Assembly: GCA_902614235.1 (NCBI GenBank)
Contig: CACMKG010000001.1
Coordinates: forward strand, 276,401-340,400
Reading direction: 5' to 3'
Source of the DNA: an uncultured SAR86 cluster bacterium
GTDB lineage: Bacteria; Pseudomonadota; Gammaproteobacteria; Magnimaribacterales; AG-339-G14
DNA length: 64,000 nt
In this document: one piece after another, positions 62,606-64,000 of the stretch
Numbering within the stretch: position 1 is the first letter of the stretch
How the letters are laid out: every line of letters begins with the position of its first letter
The notes under the pieces: generated by a model
Databases searched by the model: none
Told to the model about the DNA's origin: nothing
What the model saw: only the letters and a program-made list of their open reading frames with translations
Position numbers and translations under genes: made by a program

Positions 62606-62694
62606 TGAAAATATTAAAATTAAGTTTCTTCCTTATTTTCGGTATATCTTTAGGGTTTACTGGAACGACTTATTATTTAATATTTATTGCTTAA
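62605..62694 (+). CDS. 29-residue single-helix membrane protein
   Basis: A short frame not listed by length-limited callers: ATG 62605 overlaps the upstream TGA, and its TAA shares its last base with the ATG of the next gene (TAATG). The peptide begins MKILKLSFFLIFGISLGF and is almost entirely one hydrophobic helix with two N-terminal Lys. Overlaps on both sides are strong context for a translated gene. It may assist its neighbours, which include a membrane-anchored esterase. Confidence 0.6.
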   Translation: MKILKLSFFLIFGISLGFTGTTYYLIFIA

Positions 62695-63689
62695 TGAATT
62701 TTTTTAAAAAAAGTCTCTCTTCAAAATTTTTTATATTTATTTTTGGAATTATTTTAGGATCATTTATATCTGTAACTTTTCTAAATTATTATATCAATAT
62801 TGAGATTTTGAGATCTGAACCCACTCAGGGAAAATTCAAAAGCTATTCACTCACTCACGATAATCTAGGAAGAACTTATGATGTCTTTGTGCCAGATTCA
62901 CTTAAGAAAAATGCTCCAGTTTTTTTTATTTTTCATGGATCTTATGGAACATCCGCGGGGATGAGAGGTGCAACAGGATTTGATTTTGAATATTTAGCTC
63001 AAGAAAAAGGATTTCTGGTTGTATATCCTCAAGGTTATAAAAATTTTTGGAACGATTGCAGAGGCTCAGCAGACTACGAAGCAAATCTAAAAGACGTTGA
63101 CGATATAGGATATTACAAAAAAGTAATAAATTTAATTGAGAAAGACTTTGGAATTAATAAAAATAATATTATCTCCACAGGAATTTCTAATGGCGGTCAC
63201 ATGGTTTATAAACTTGCATATGAGATTCCGAATAGCACTGTTCTGCATGCTCCTCTGGTAGCAAACCTCCCTATTAAAAATAATAACGACTGTGATATTT
63301 CTGAAGTAGAAGTAAATATGGCAATTTTTAATGGAACCAATGATCAGATAAATCCTTACAATGGAGGTTTGGTGTCGTTACTTGGAAACGTTAGCAGGGG
63401 CGAAGTTCTCTCTTCCGAAGAATCTTATAAATATTGGAGAGATTTATCTTCTTTTGAAGAGGAAAAGTTTAAAGTCCTTCCTGAAAGAGACGAAAATTTA
63501 AATAGTTCAGTTACAAAAAAAGATGTTATCGGAAGTAAAATTGTTGCTCTTTATACTTTAGTAAATGGAGGGCATATTTATGCTTCTCCAAATGTTAAGT
63601 ACAGCTCATTTTTTGGTGGTAACGTAAATGATATAAATACCGCTGAAGAGATATATAAAATTTTTGAAAACCTGAAGGTTAAAAATTAA
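62694..63689 (+). CDS. Membrane-anchored PHB depolymerase/LpqC-type esterase
   Basis: The 331-residue protein has a signal-anchor helix (about residues 11-35) followed by an extracytoplasmic alpha/beta hydrolase of the CE1/PHB-depolymerase type. Motifs are FIFHGSYGTSAG, VYPQGYKNFWNDCRG, the nucleophile in STGISNGGHMVY, an acid in FNGTNDQINPY and a His in VNGGHIYAS. It would hydrolyse polyesters or feruloyl/acetyl esters outside the membrane. It is coupled to the 29-residue gene and convergent with the last gene. Confidence 0.85.
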   Translation: MNFFKKSLSSKFFIFIFGIILGSFISVTFLNYYINIEILRSEPTQGKFKSYSLTHDNLGRTYDVFVPDSLKKNAPVFFIFHGSYGTSAGMRGATGFDFEYLAQEKGFLVVYPQGYKNFWNDCRGSADYEANLKDVDDIGYYKKVINLIEKDFGINKNNIISTGISNGGHMVYKLAYEIPNSTVLHAPLVANLPIKNNNDCDISEVEVNMAIFNGTNDQINPYNGGLVSLLGNVSRGEVLSSEESYKYWRDLSSFEEEKFKVLPERDENLNSSVTKKDVIGSKIVALYTLVNGGHIYASPNVKYSSFFGGNVNDINTAEEIYKIFENLKVKN

Positions 63690-64000
63690 CTTAAAAAATT
63701 TTTTATAAAATCAATTTCTTTTTGATCGAAGGGACTTCCATCCATTCTATAAATGTCATGAAACCAAATTTTTGGCTCTGGAATTTCTCTAATATCAGTA
63801 ACAAAATCTTTATTTTTAACTGACTCTTTCAATTTCAAAATTGTCTCCCAACCAAAATGCGTTTGACTTTTGCCAGCTACAAAACCCCAGTTATAACAAC
63901 CCACATTATGTTTTTTAAAAATAGGCAAACTAAATTCAAAAGTAGTTCCAAATTCTCTGGCCATGTATTCTGTACAAATCATTGGTCTGTTAAAATTAGA
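63686..64000 (-). CDS. Glycoside hydrolase-like protein, C-terminal part
   Basis: The last ~104 codons of a minus-strand gene that continues past the right edge; the six codons before the internal Met (63982) are open. The sequence RPMICTEYMAREFG, then YNWGFVAGKSQTHFGWE, fits the last strands of a GH5-like TIM barrel, with Glu in TEYMAR as the likely nucleophile. Substrate and signal peptide cannot be judged. It overlaps the esterase end by four bases. Confidence 0.7.
   Translation of the reverse strand, partial: SNFNRPMICTEYMAREFGTTFEFSLPIFKKHNVGCYNWGFVAGKSQTHFGWETILKLKESVKNKDFVTDIREIPEPKIWFHDIYRMDGSPFDQKEIDFIKNFLS

Overview
The window looks like chromosome from an AT-rich, streamlined gammaproteobacterium, probably a marine oligotroph of the SAR86 type. 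The order-level evidence is gene order: tol-pal, bepA/perM-bcp-dapA-bamC-purC, iscSUA-fdx-iscX, ndk-rodZ-ispG-hisS-yfgM-bamB-der and sdhCDAB-sucCD are all gammaproteobacterial blocks, here packed together with tiny or overlapping gaps. The SAR86-like placement is inference from base composition, compactness and the mix of photolyase, acyl-CoA, glutathione transferase and dioxygenase genes; no phylogeny was run.

Layout. 1-4.4 kb: tol-pal envelope operon, then a tRNA-Lys(UUU), a fluoride channel and a HIT protein. 5.2-10.8 kb: bepA and perM (divergent), bcp, dapA, bamC, purC. 10.8-15.7 kb (minus strand): a three-gene operon for a TPP-dependent 2-oxoacid:acceptor oxidoreductase (fused gamma/alpha, beta) and a GltD-like iron-sulfur flavoprotein with an integrase-like N-terminus. 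16-25.2 kb: Fe-S cluster genes without hscBA, then ndk, rodZ, ispG, hisS, yfgM, bamB, der. 25.3-32 kb: succinate dehydrogenase, succinyl-CoA synthetase and a biotin-dependent carboxyltransferase chain without its own biotin domain. The sucAB genes usually found between sdhB and sucC are absent, so the 2-oxoacid oxidoreductase upstream is a candidate for the missing 2-oxoglutarate step.

32-47 kb is mixed metabolism: an enoyl-reductase-like protein, a candidate small RNA with a strong terminator, photolyase, thioesterase, acyl-CoA dehydrogenase, carboxylesterase, a WecA/MraY-like transferase, class II aldolase, fumarase, pterin dehydratase, an MFS carrier, and guaB-guaA. Immediately after guaA (46.97-48.05 kb) the last bases of guaA recur twice as direct repeats. 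They enclose two very small cargo units (a lipoprotein; a PD-(D/E)XK-like protein) with no integrase. This is the most island-like part of the window.

48-64 kb is accessory: a kinase/glycoside-hydrolase-like fusion with an esterase and CPBP protease; methyltransferase and enoyl-CoA hydratase; GMP reductase; a metallo-beta-lactamase-fold protein that has lost metal ligands; two glutathione transferases; FAD monooxygenase; aldo-keto reductase; two iron-dioxygenase-type proteins; three hydrolases; and the end of a glycoside hydrolase running off the right edge. There is no rRNA, CRISPR array, insertion sequence or intact integrase. At least five genes show a -10 hexamer followed by exactly six bases and then ATG, which suggests that leaderless transcription is common in this genome.
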